Source: Pictodentalium vernedei
Taxonomy: Eukaryota > Mollusca > Scaphopoda > Dentaliida > Dentaliidae
DNA length: 64,000 nt
Reading direction: 5' to 3'
NCBI GenBank assembly: GCA_031216915.1
Contig: CM062296.1
Coordinates: 456,086,681-456,150,680, forward strand
The notes beneath the pieces were generated by a model. It was not told the DNA's origin and did no database searches. It worked only from the letters and a program-made list of their open reading frames with translations. Shown here in pieces: positions 34,098-44,199 of this stretch. The position numbers and the translations under genes were made by a program. The first letter of the stretch is position 1, and each line of letters starts with the position of its first letter.

Positions 34098-34463
34098 TGG
34101 GCGCAGTGGCATTGCAGTAACCAGTTCTTACCCAATCACTGAAATTAAGCAACGTTGAGCCCGGTTAGTCCTTGGATGGGTGACCATCTGAGTGATCGAT
34201 TTGGACTCCCTCGTTGTGTCCTTGAGCAAGGCACTTAACCCTGATTGTCCACATGGGGGCACAATGACGCCATGTACTAATGTGTACTGCACGTCAGTGG
34301 TGTGCATGTCTTCAGCCAATCTAACCCTGCCTGTGCTGCAGTGCGGAGTTACGATGTTGAGGAGCTCGTCGTTGCACGGTGGTTCCTTCAACTGTAAAAC
34401 TGTCACCAACACGATATGACCTTGGCTGTTAAAGTGTCGTTAACCCTTATTAAATAAATAAGT
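34098..34463 (+). mobile_element. 5S-rRNA-headed SINE (SINE3-like)
   Basis: The head resembles 5S rRNA: 'caatcactgaaattaagcaa' then 'cgttgagcccggttagtcct' and 'tggatgggtgacc', equivalent to the promoter-bearing part of 5S RNA. It is followed by the same tail domain as the tRNA-headed SINEs ('gtgtccttgagcaaggcact', '...cctgcctgtgctgcagtgcgg', 'gaccttggctgttaaagtgt') and an A-rich end 'attaaataaataag'. It is not a functional 5S gene: the 5' third of 5S is missing or unrecognisable. Confidence 0.88.
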
Positions 34464-34822
34464 ACCATATCCCAAAGATCAGGTTCAATTTTAAATAATT
34501 TTGAGCATGTAGTTCCAGAATTATGAACGTTGCTTGTCAAAACCTTTGCTATATTTTCGTTTCCAAATGATAACTTTAGCTCCGATTGGTAGAACATTTG
34601 ATATTTGAAAGGTTTTCTTGTAATTATGAAACGAAGGCCAAGTTCAGTTTCAGATTTCTAGTTTCGTATTTCCATACTTTTGGCACTTGGTTGTTCAAAA
34701 AGTATTTTCTGATGTTCATATTGTATCTTCGTTTTAACTTTTCTTTGGCAGATTGATTTGAAATTCAACATTTTTTTTTTCATTCAGGAAATAAATTCAG
34801 TGTTTTATTTTCATATTTGTAA

Positions 34823-35063
34823 CCCTTTCAACACTAACGTCCCGGAAGGTATCATTTCAGTCAATACTGTCAATGGCAAAATGGATGAAACCATCCTGGT
34901 TTATTGGGAGGTTCCGTAATAATTTAATCCAACAGCTCTGTCGAGCTGCTGGATTAAATTATTACCGAGCCTCGCTTGAGTTGTTTTTGCTTTTTATATC
35001 GTCTGCTCATCCACTACCAGTTTTTTCTTCACGCAAAAATTTATGCACACTGTGTTGAAAGGG
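34823..35063. mobile_element. TTAA-type palindromic MITE
   Basis: Ends CCCTTTCAACAC and, inverted, GTGTTGAAAGGG, bordered by GTAA (34819-34822) and TTAA (35064-35067). The centre is a hairpin, 'gtaataatttaatccaacag' against 'ctgctggattaaattattac', with one mismatch. The CCC...GGG ends next to TTAA fit a non-autonomous piggyBac-type mover. Confidence 0.82.
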
Positions 35064-35586
35064 TTAATGCACATGGTGGTGCAAAGACTTCGGTGTTCTT
35101 TGGTTTCTGCATCATAACTTTACATTCCCTTGATGAATTGATTTGAAGTTTGAAAGTTTTTCTTATGACATAAAATGAATATTTTGTTTGATTTTCAGTT
35201 TTCAAGTGGTATATATTTCAGTTATTGGTCTGGATTGTGGAGAAACTTTTTTTTTTTAATTTCCATGAGATAACTTTTCTTTCCTTTTGTGGAACAAATC
35301 AAAATTTAACAGTATTTCTTATGATCACAATTTGAGTTTCAGATTCCTACTGCTATAAATTCTAGTTATTGCCCTCGATTATGTATAAACTCAAGTCTTT
35401 TTTTTGTTTTTACATGTAACTTTGATAATGCTTTGAAATTTTTAAGTTTTCTACCCGATTACGAAAGGAAAGCCGAAGTCGATTTTCAGTATTTTATTTT
35501 TACTTCCGAGACATTAACTGGTAGAGTACTACATTATTTTTCAAAGGTGATTTGTGAAATGATTTTTTTTTTTTTTTTTTATAACA

Positions 35587-36640
35587 TACTCTCCCAAAAA
35601 AGAAAGTGTGCATGCTAAAAAATAACACTAAAAAAAGATATATATCATTTTAATTCATGGAAATTTTTATTCAATCACAGATGAATCAATTTGTGATCAA
35701 CACGAGAAATTTCATTACGCTACGATGAATACTCTTGGTGCCATGGAGAGTCAAAGACACTAAGGGTCCAACACAAAAGTCACACATTCAATATCTGGTA
35801 TGACCTCCGTCTGCATTGACTACTGCTGTGCATCTACGCCTCATGGAAGCGAACAAGTTAGCATGGAAGTGTTGTGGGATGTTGTTCCATATTCTGATAA
35901 GCTGTCTTTGGAGTTCCACAAGCGTTGACGGTGCATAGGGAAGCCGGCATAGCTGACGTTTCATTTCGTCCCTTACGTGCTCAATGGGCGAGATATCGGG
36001 CGAATTTGCAGGCCAGGGAAGAACATCCACTTGTTGTTGCTGCAGATACTGTTGAACAACACGAGCTGGGTGGGGTCGGGCGTTGTCCTGCTGTAGAATG
36101 ACGCTGGGGCCGTAACGTTGCAGAAATGGGACAACAACAGGTGTAAGCATCTCATCACGATATCTGGCTGCATTGAGATTGCCATCAATAATGACCAGCT
36201 TAGTTCTGTTACGGCCGTGATGCTACCCCACACCATGAGAGACCCTCCCCCATAACGGTTTCACTCCACGACACATGGATCTGCGTAGCGTTCGTTTCGA
36301 TGTCTGTACACTCTCTGGCGGCTATCTGATGATGAAAGATGGAAACGACATTCATCTGTGAATAAAACACGTCGCCACCAGTGTAAGGGATGCCTGAGAT
36401 GTTGTCTACACCACTGCAGTCGAGCACGACAATGACGTAACATCAAAATCAGATGAATTCCAGGTCTTCGAGGACGTAAGCCGTATTCTCTCAGCCGGTT
36501 GATTACTGTTTGAGGATGTATCCATCTCAGGTTAGGGATGTTCCTGGCTGTCGTCGTTGCCGTTTGTTGCCGGTTCCGGAGATGGACGACACGGATATAC
36601 CGATCTTGTGCAGGGGTGGTAACTCGGGGTCCCCTGGAGC
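35587..36640 (-). mobile_element. Tc1-like DNA transposon, 5'-truncated
   Basis: Inverted relative to the copy at 25640. The 3' terminus TACTCTCCCAAAAAAGAAAG is at 35587, and the element runs on the minus strand back to 36640, where homology stops inside the linker between the two DNA-binding domains. The missing 5' part appears replaced by a palindromic repeat (36655 onward). It keeps the catalytic half that the 25-kb copy lost. Confidence 0.88.
35788..36640 (-). pseudogene. Tc1-like transposase, catalytic part, frameshifted
   Basis: Read from 36640 downward: the second helix-turn-helix (Q-T-V-I-N-R-L-R-E-Y), a stop after R-P-R-R-P, then in another frame L-Q-W-C-R, W-R-R-V-L-F-T-D-E-C-R-F (first catalytic D), V-W-G-S-I and, in the last frame (35788-36150), Q-Q-D-N-A-R-P-H (second D), W-P-A-N-S-P-D-I-S-P-I-E-H (third catalytic residue E) and a terminal H-A-N-L-F-A-S-M-R-R-R-C. 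Spacing fits DD34E. At least three frame changes and a missing N-terminus make it a pseudogene. The family cuts and pastes at TA. Confidence 0.88.
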
Positions 36641-36654
36641 AAAGATGTTCTTCA

Positions 36655-36860
36655 TAAATAATTGTTTTATTCCTATTTATTGGAGAGTGCTGTTGGCACT
36701 CTCCAATAAATGGTAATAAAACAATGTTCTATAAACATATTTTTTCTACTGCTGAGCAAACAATAAGGTAATACACACAGTGTAAAGCCACTACAGAGGC
36801 TTTCAGCCCTTTCAACAAAAGCCCTGAGAGTGGCTTCTAGCACTCAGCCAGTTAAAAGAT
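36655..36860. repeat. Palindromic repeat replacing the Tc1 5' end
   Basis: Core hairpin 'tattggagagtgc' against 'gcactctccaata' with outer arms matching 'attgttttatt' and 'aataaaacaat'. The right end, read inverted, is TTAACTGGCTGAGTGCTAGA, like 54400 and 61564. It belongs to the TTAA-type palindromic group. Confidence 0.65.
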
Positions 36861-37014
36861 GGTGAAAGTAATTTTCTTACTTCTGAGACCTTAAAAGTTG
36901 TGCAAAGTAATTTAAACATTATCATTCCCTCAGTGCTTATTTTATTCTGTCTCAAAGCTACTGGGTTTGTCATAGAGATGGCCAAGATATGGTGTGATAT
37001 ATCAGGTGCAGGAC

Positions 37015-37090
37015 ATATCGTCGCCTGTGTGCTAGAATGTTCTATGTCCCATAGGGGACGTAGAACATTCTAGCACTTAGGTGACGATAT
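37015..37090. repeat. Imperfect 35-nt hairpin
   Basis: 'atatcgtcgcctgtgtgcta' + 'gaatgttctatgtccc' pairs with 'ggggacgtagaacattctag' + 'cacttaggtgacgatat', with a few mismatches and a short loop. Confidence 0.8.
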
Positions 37091-37234
37091 AACCACTGGA
37101 AGTTATCGACAGGTTAGCAAAATGATAAAGTTATTTTAGCAGGGTGTAAGGCACAGGGCTCAGTGAGCACATGTTGGTGTGGGGGAAAGGTGAATTAGGC
37201 TTTCTGAAACCTGAGTGTATTCCCAAAACTCTAT

Positions 37235-37440
37235 ATTTTTATACTGTACCAATGACCCAGACATAGCTGGTGCTAACTCTTAAAATATAGGGCCAAACAC
37301 AAATTTTGCCCCCCAATCCCCCAAATTTGCATCTAAAACTAAAGAAAACATGTCCTGAAAGGCCCTCCACACTTCGCCCCTACTGCGCATGCGCAGTGTC
37401 AAGGACGTTCCGAAATTGGCGCCATTAATCATTCTAAGTT
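37235..37440 (+). repeat. Element C left terminal inverted repeat
   Basis: Complementary to about 43910-44112, sharing 'gggccaaacacaaattttgc', TGCGCATGCGCAGTGTCAAG and 'ttggcgccattaatcattct'. Confidence 0.9.
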
Positions 37441-38574
37441 TGGCCCTTCATCAGTTAACATCTGACTGATCTTTGTGCTTATAAATCTCAGTTTAAATGA
37501 TGCCAGACACATAAATATTAGTGAAATGGTGATTCTAAGGAGGATAGAGAAGGAGGAGAGGAAAAGAATGTGTGACAGAATATTATCAGGGCTGTAACTT
37601 AAAATTTTTTAATGAAATTATGTTAAGTTACCTATTTTCAAGGCAGCAGCCATTTTGTTGTCATTCTGATTATTTAGTTACACTGTTTTTTAAGTGTTTT
37701 CCTCTCTCCCTGTCCTTTAAGTTCCCCCTTGCTATTCTCCCATGCTTTTGGCATAGTTTTTGTAATTATTATTACTAAATTTTCTTGGGAGTTTTAGCTG
37801 AATAACAGAATGAATTCTGTTCTTTCCCCATGTTTACGTCTTCACCTACGGGTGGTTAGGCGTTGTGTTCTGCATCTACCATCTGATGTTCTGCAGTTTC
37901 TTCCCTGGAAGTCTCTGTTTTGCATCAGATAGTGTATTTTTGGTAACTGATTTCGGGCCTGGGTGCCTGGAGTCTTATTTTAGTGTTTTTACACTCATTG
38001 TTTACATTTACAACAGCCCTCTGTGTGAGGGGGGGATTTCTAAAAAATAATATCTTGATGTTATTTTAATCATAACTAGATACATTATTATTGTTCGTAA
38101 GTGTTGAATAAATTGTTTAAAATATTTTTAAAATTTTTGTCCACACTTAGGCTTGGGATCCATTGGGGCTCAACGTTACTTTTCAGAAACTTGGGCTGTT
38201 CTGAAAAAATATTTTTTCAAAATATTTTGATTTCAATTATTTTTTCTATATTAATGGATCATATTATTATTATGTATTTTGATTGCCAGGGGTTAGTGCG
38301 AGTACCAGGACTTGTTTTCTTTTCACATTGAAAGGATTTTGATCAATTGTTTTAAGAGGAAGTCTTCCTCTGACTTTATTATCATTCTATATGTGGTCAG
38401 TGTACTCGCATTAACTCCTGTTCTGTATCGTATGATTTCGATGACAATATGGGAAGCGTATGTCACGGTATGTTGTTGGGGATTTGGACACTCCGGTCCT
38501 TTCCCCGCAGGGTCACTCTACTTTATCAATTTCTATTTCAGACGATCAAGATTAGGGTGATGTATCTGTGATGT

Positions 38575-40850
38575 CTTCCAACAGTGTGCCTCCGTCGTCA
38601 CAATTAATGAAGGGCTAGCGGAAAAGTGCTCATGTAAATACGCCAATTGCCTAAGAGGACCCTAGTAGGTTCGACGGCCTTTGACGTCCTCGCCCGGTGT
38701 AGCGTCCATTCACCGAATGGTTCGGCAGCCGGGTTCGTCCGTTGCGGTCTAGAAGGAATTTTGGGGTGATGCGAGCACTATAAATTAACCTAATGCACAC
38801 CCAGTGACGGCGGATCGGAGGGAGAACGCAGGAAGCCTTTTAGTCCGGTTCATAGCTCGTTCCGGTCCATCCGGACGGCAAGCGAGAGAGGCCCCTCTCC
38901 CGTTCAACAACATCTGGCCCCAGATGTTGTGGTACAAAATGTGTCGCAAGCGGAGCATACGTCCGTCGCTCGGGACGCTCCGTTGTATAGGCAGTCCGCT
39001 GAGACTGCTAAGGCTTCCTCTTCTCGTCAGCGCACACGACCGCACCTTGGCTGCGTGACCGCCGATATATTACCAGCTTCGCCGATCAAGGATTCTTCGG
39101 CGACCAGGTCACACCATCCGGTAGCCAGGGACACGAGGCCTGCAGACTCCGGACGTTCGCATAGGAAGTGTGCGGGAGTCAACGTACACGGAGCTTCCGG
39201 CGGCAATGCATCGTAAGACCGCTACTGCACAGGCCTCGGGAACGGACGTGCTTTCCTTAATAGCACAGTTTATCGCAGCATCCCAGCATCAACTGAATCT
39301 GTCGCATATATTTTATCCGACGATGCTGGGTCGGGACGCTCCGCGGAAGCGGGTACGGACGTCCGAAAGTTTCATCCGGTCCGACGGGATACCGAAAGGG
39401 ATTCGGAGGATTTCGAGCTTTCCCTTTCGGAACAACATATACTGTTGTGTATGTCATCGGACTTGGTCTTCTACAGCTTCTTTCGTCGGACCAGAATGCT
39501 GCGATGCCGGATAAGAAACTGATAGCGTCGGTGGACTTAGAAATTTTTGGTTCGGTTCAGGGACATCGTCCCTCAGTTCCGACATAGTCCAATAATGTCA
39601 CACAAACTTTCGAATTATTGAACGACGCTGTATATATTATTATTTTATGCTTGCTAACCAAGCATTTCTGGTTTCTTGTTCGAAGAGTTATGGAGATGTC
39701 TTTCAAAAGTGTGCCTCTGTCGTCATAGTTAATGAAGAGTTAGCGGCAATAAGTGCTCATGGAATATGTCTATCGCCTACGGAGTGACATTCGCTAGCTC
39801 ACCCGGTGTAGCGTACATTCATCGAATGGTTCGGCTGCCGGGTTCGTCCGTTGCGGTCTAGGAAGGAGATTTGGGTGATGCGAGCACTTTAATTACTTTA
39901 GTACTCACCCAGTGACGGCAGACTGAGGACAGATCGGAGGAAGCCTGTTAGTCCGGTTCCTGGCTTGTCCAGGTCCGTCCGGGCTGTGAGCGAGAGAGGT
40001 CCCTCTCTCGCCCAACAACATAGGGGACCGCATGTTGTGGTTCAGATATTTTACATTCGGAGCATATGTCCGTTGGTCGGGACGCTCCGTTATATTGACA
40101 GTCCGAGAGACTGTCTTTAATGCTTCCTCATCCTCACAGCAGGGCACACGACCACACATTGGCTACGTGACCTCGAGTATCCGATCAGTTTCGGCATTCA
40201 GTGATTCCACGGCGAATAGGTCGCGCCATCCGGTAGCCAAGGGACACGAGGCCTATACACTCTGTTCGCTCGCATATTGGTAGTATGCACGGGGTAACGG
40301 TCACGGAGCTTCCAGCGGCAATGCATCGTAAGACCGCTTCTCCTCAGGCCTCAGTGACGGACGTGCTATCCGAGTTAGCACAGTTGTTTCGCAGCATCCC
40401 AGCAATTGACAGTTTCTCGGTTGAATCAGGAATTATCCGACGGCGCTGGGTCGGTGCGGTTCGCGGTTGCATCAGGTACGGACGACCGAACGCTTTATAG
40501 GGTCCGACAGGATGGCGAAAGGGATTCGAAAGATTTCGAGTTTTCCCTTTAGTAGTATCGGAAGATGCCTTTCATATCTTCTGGCATTATCTTCCAGTGA
40601 TTATTATTTCGGACTTCATTGCTGCGATCTTGGATAAGACACTTATAGCGTCATTGGACTCGGATTTTTCGATCGGTTCAGGGACATTGTCCCTGACTTA
40701 CCGACGCAGTCCAATATTGTCATTACAACATGTGTTTTATTTTTCGACGCTATATATATATACAAGCCTGCTACTAAGCATGATAGTTTAGTTTCTTGTC
40801 CGCGTTGCTCATTTCTGCCATTTTATCATTTATACGAATAGTTTATTTTG
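38575..40850 (+). pseudogene. Element C duplicated gag-like modules
   Basis: Two diverged copies of the module seen in B: 'gtgtgcctccgtcgtcac' near 38585 and 'gtgtgcctctgtcgtcat' near 39709, each followed by 'cgaatggttcggc(a/t)gccggg', the hairpin (perfect CAACATCTGG/CCCCAGATGTTG near 38907, weaker near 40014) and 'tccgac(g/a)gga'. Short plus frames at 38804-39216, 39170-39514, 40032-40283 and 40285-40500 are remnants. No named domain. Confidence 0.5.
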
Positions 40851-41249
40851 GCAGAGCAGGGCATACCGAGAGTTCATATGCGTCTAGATGGTGTGATTAA
40901 AGACTGCATATATTCTTTTTCGCCGTTTATGTCTTTTCCAATTTCAATGTTGGGAACATTATGTATAGTAGACTTAACTTAGACGCTTTATTATACGTAA
41001 TCTGCCTTACTGAGGCGTTATCATTACGTCTTCAAGAAAAGATTTACGGGATATTATTCTCAATGTAATTTCTTTTGAGGGCAGTAGTTTGTTCACGTAT
41101 AACTCCGCCCTTCAGTGGATGATTGGAGTTAGTTAGACGTGACGCAGCCCTAGCTACATCCACACGCGTGGATAGTAAGGTTATGAACTCTCTCAGAGTC
41201 GCTTCGTTCTCGGAGGAGCTTCTCTTCGACGGCAACTTTTCGGCAATCC

Positions 41250-41830
41250 ATGAATTGCTCGATTTACACGTTCTCTTGTCTATCTAGTGTTACAAGAGAT
41301 TCAGACTGGGGCAAACATTCGGTGGTTGACTCAGAGAGTGCCGCCGCAGTTGCCGGACCCGAGTGTGGCTGTTATGACGGTTGCCAGTCAAACAGATTGG
41401 GATATAATACTGATCCCTACGGATTCGAAGTGCCAGGGTCTTTGGGTTCCGCAGTCTTTTAGCAATCAGTTTTCTTCCGCGGAATAATGTTTTTTAGGCT
41501 TGCTTTATGTCATTGCATGAACATTATTCAGAAACGCATGCCCAAATTCCTGTCCTTTAATTCGACAGTAGTGGCGTATCTCCGGAACCAGGGAGGCACT
41601 CTTTCGTTTCCGTTATTCAATTTAATGGAAAGAATCCGTCTGTTGGTTATAGTACACCAAGTTCAGTTTTGGTCCGTCATATTCCGGGTCGTCTGATTGT
41701 TTTATCGGACTCCCGTTCTCTTACGGGTCGCTTGTTGCTGTCAGAATGGACTCTCAACAAACAAGTATTCAATCAGATTTGCTATCTATGGGAGCGCCCA
41801 ATGATGATTTATTTATGACACAGCTTGCTA
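41250..41830 (+). pseudogene. Element C reverse transcriptase C-terminus/RNase H, broken
   Basis: Carries the same lesions as element B. M-T-V-A-S-Q-T-D-W-D-I-I-L has valine for the first RNase H aspartate. N-S-T-V-V-A-Y-L-R-N-Q-G-G-T is intact but preceded by L-S-F where the family has L-S-D. A frame change follows before V-R-H-I-P-G-R-L-I-V-L (from 41672), which then stays open through S-E-W-T-L-N-K-Q-V-F-N-Q to a stop near 41818. Confidence 0.8.
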
Positions 41831-42089
41831 ATCAATTGCAGACGTATGTGTTGGCTTGTCCAGATCTCTTGAGCTAATATTGTTAACGCTCTATTGATCT
41901 ATAGGACGGAATGATAGGATACGCGTATCCTCCGGCGCTGTTGTTTTAGCAGGTATTGCTAAGATAAACAACCACAATACATTTCTGTTGATAGCATCTC
42001 TATCTTCACAGAGATCATGAGTAATTTATTCTCTTGTCTACTGTGGGTCTTAACGTGAAATCTTCCTCTATGTGAGCATCTTTTTCACT

Positions 42090-43180
42090 GGGTAAATCGT
42101 GTCATCTTTATCACAACCAGCAAGGTCGCAACCTTCATGTATTCCGTTGTGTGGTCCGTATTGCATTGTAAGCACTGTACTGGACGAGCTTTGGACGCGA
42201 TTTCTTACTATAGGAGATCCTCTTCTTCGCTATTCTATGCGGCTAAAGTGGAGGCTCTTCCGTCGTGGTGTAGGGATCATTATGTTCATATTGTTGATCC
42301 CTCCATACTACTCATTGCTATTTTTTAGTATACTTGTTTCACAAGATCTACTGCAGCCTGTTATTATTTAGGTTATAGGTTTATGTTACCTCATACCTAT
42401 GCACTCTACGATAGTTTACAATTGAGTCTTTTGTCTCTTTATCTAAGTCAGTTAGTAACTTTTTGATAAATAGACTTAGAATCTTTAGATTAAATTCCTA
42501 TACGGATTTTAACTTCGGTTCTTATTTAGCTAAGTAATCATTTGAGCCTCTGGAAACAGTAGTTTTCAAATTCTGACCTTTTAGACAGTAATTCTGTTGG
42601 TTTCTATTTACTGTAGAGTCAGTGAGTTTCATCCACTATCGATGGATGATTTTCACTTTCATAGTTTCGGAATCAATACTTCCGTTACTATTTAGGTTGG
42701 ATTGTTGCATAAGAGTTAGGCTCCTATTATCCGGAACCTATTATTTTAAGGTCCTTCCGTCTTCGTATGGGCATAGGCCTTTACTCTTTCCGGGTACAGT
42801 TTATGTATTTATAAACAGATATCTGTTTATTACTATGGGCGTAAGCTTCTTCTGTCTTTGATGTCTAGTAGAAGGACGTTACGCTCCATTTTATTGTTAA
42901 TGGATTCTATTAACTATCGGTACTGCTTATGGTATATCATTGACTTAGCAGTTGTGCTTAAGATTTCGGCTCATGAAGTAAGAGTTCTTCTACTTCTTGG
43001 GCTTACATTAATAGTGTCGCTATTATAGATTTTTGAAGGCCGCTCATTGCGCTCAGCCATCCACATTCATGAATTTTATCTCAGAAATATCGAGTCCATT
43101 TCTGGAGGCCTCTATTGTTAGGTCTATTATCTACTGCTCAGAATGTCATTACTTAACAGTTGCTACTATAGCTAGGTAGG
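42090..43180 (+). pseudogene. Element C tyrosine recombinase, broken
   Basis: Parallel to 21140-22200 of B, with W-C-R-D-H-Y-V-H-I-V-D-P-S-I-L near 42275 and the tail block A-A-H-C-A-Q-P-S-T-F-M-N-F near 43040. In C one T is missing from the run after ATGAATT, so the tyrosine codon of F-Y-L-R is lost. Confidence 0.75.
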
Positions 43181-43737
43181 CTGTCTGTTTCGGCAGTGTC
43201 TCCGTTCGGCTGCCCTCTTCGCTCTGGGCTATTTGACCCAGGGCAAGAAAAAGGGGGGGGGGGGGGGAGGGTGTTCCCTTGGGTCACCTGTTTTACTATG
43301 AAAACAAGGGGATACCTCCTCCGGAGTTAGTAATTCTGAGCTGTTATTGGGATGGTTGTTTAGTGAGAAGTTTAGGTTTTTAAAATTCATTCAAGTCTTA
43401 GTTTTTAAAGTATAGCTTTTGAATATTGCATATGTCAACGGACATGATTATGCAATCCTCAGACACTTTTAGGAGTATAAGAGTCTCTATTCTCTAGACT
43501 TACTTTATTTATTGGCTTACTTTAAAAATTATTAGTATAAGGATTATATTGGATATTAATAGAGTACATGGATGTATGAAGCTCAATTTTGGAAGGTGTT
43601 GTATCTTTCTAATTTATCATAAATAAGAAAGATACATGTAAGGCCTATTACTTCTTTTTCCCTACAAGGGATGACTCTATTTTATTTTATTGAGCGTATT
43701 CCATTTTGCTCTATGTCCTTGGCCCTCCAGCCTTTTT

Positions 43738-43838
43738 ACTATTCAGCTATGTCTGGGTCATTGGTACAGTATAAAAATGTTAAAAAATTTATAGTAATTT
43801 ATATATTTTTTATACTTACCAATGACCCAGACGGGGAT
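43738..43838. repeat. Element C internal complementary region
   Basis: Same fused-ends structure as in B: 'cagctatgtctgggtcattg' + 'gtacagtataaaaat' joined to 'gttaaaaaatttatagtaat'. Confidence 0.9.
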
Positions 43839-43909
43839 GGCCCTCCCAGGAGTTGGGAACTCTTGCCTCCCCGCTGAGTACATAGCGCTTACCAGGCACT
43901 GGTTATTAG

Positions 43910-44134
43910 AATGATTAATGGCGCCAATTTCGGAACGTCCTTGACACTGCGCATGCGCAGTAGGGGCGAAGTGTGGAGGGCCTTTCAGGACATGTTTTCT
44001 TTAGTTTTAGATGCAAATTTGGGGGATTGGGGGGCAAAATTTGTGTTTGGCCCTATATTTTAAGAGTTAGCACCAGCTATGTCTGGGTCATTGGTAAGTA
44101 TAAAAAATATATAAATTACTATAAATTTTTTAAC
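43910..44134 (-). repeat. Element C right terminal inverted repeat
   Basis: Complement of 37235-37440 plus the AT-rich extension to ATTTTTTAAC. Confidence 0.9.
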
Positions 44135-44199
44135 TTTCCAATAAGGTCCTTTTGTTTGTATTTTAGTGACAATGGGAATTTGAAGCGACAGGTCCTCCA

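Larger units (their letters stand above)
37235..44134 (+). mobile_element. DIRS-type retroelement C (defective, 6.9 kb)
   Basis: Near-identical partner of element B without the left-end duplication: left terminus ATTTTTATACTGTACC at 37235, right terminus ATTTTTTAAC at 44134, internal complementary region at about 43738-43838. It carries the two gag-like modules (38575-39700 and 39705-40850), the RNase H remnant (41310-41820), the recombinase remnant (42090-43150) and the G-run. Flanking bases differ from those of B, so it is an independent insertion. Small indels separate the two, for example a missing stretch in the second module near 39780. Confidence 0.9.

Noticed and set aside
34105-34195. 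5S rRNA gene
   Set aside because: Only the inner and 3' part resembles 5S rRNA, with many differences, and it is fused to a SINE tail.
38785-39045. Minus-strand open frames in the gag-like modules of B and C
   Set aside because: Antisense to the element's plus-strand coding direction and not conserved between the duplicated modules.
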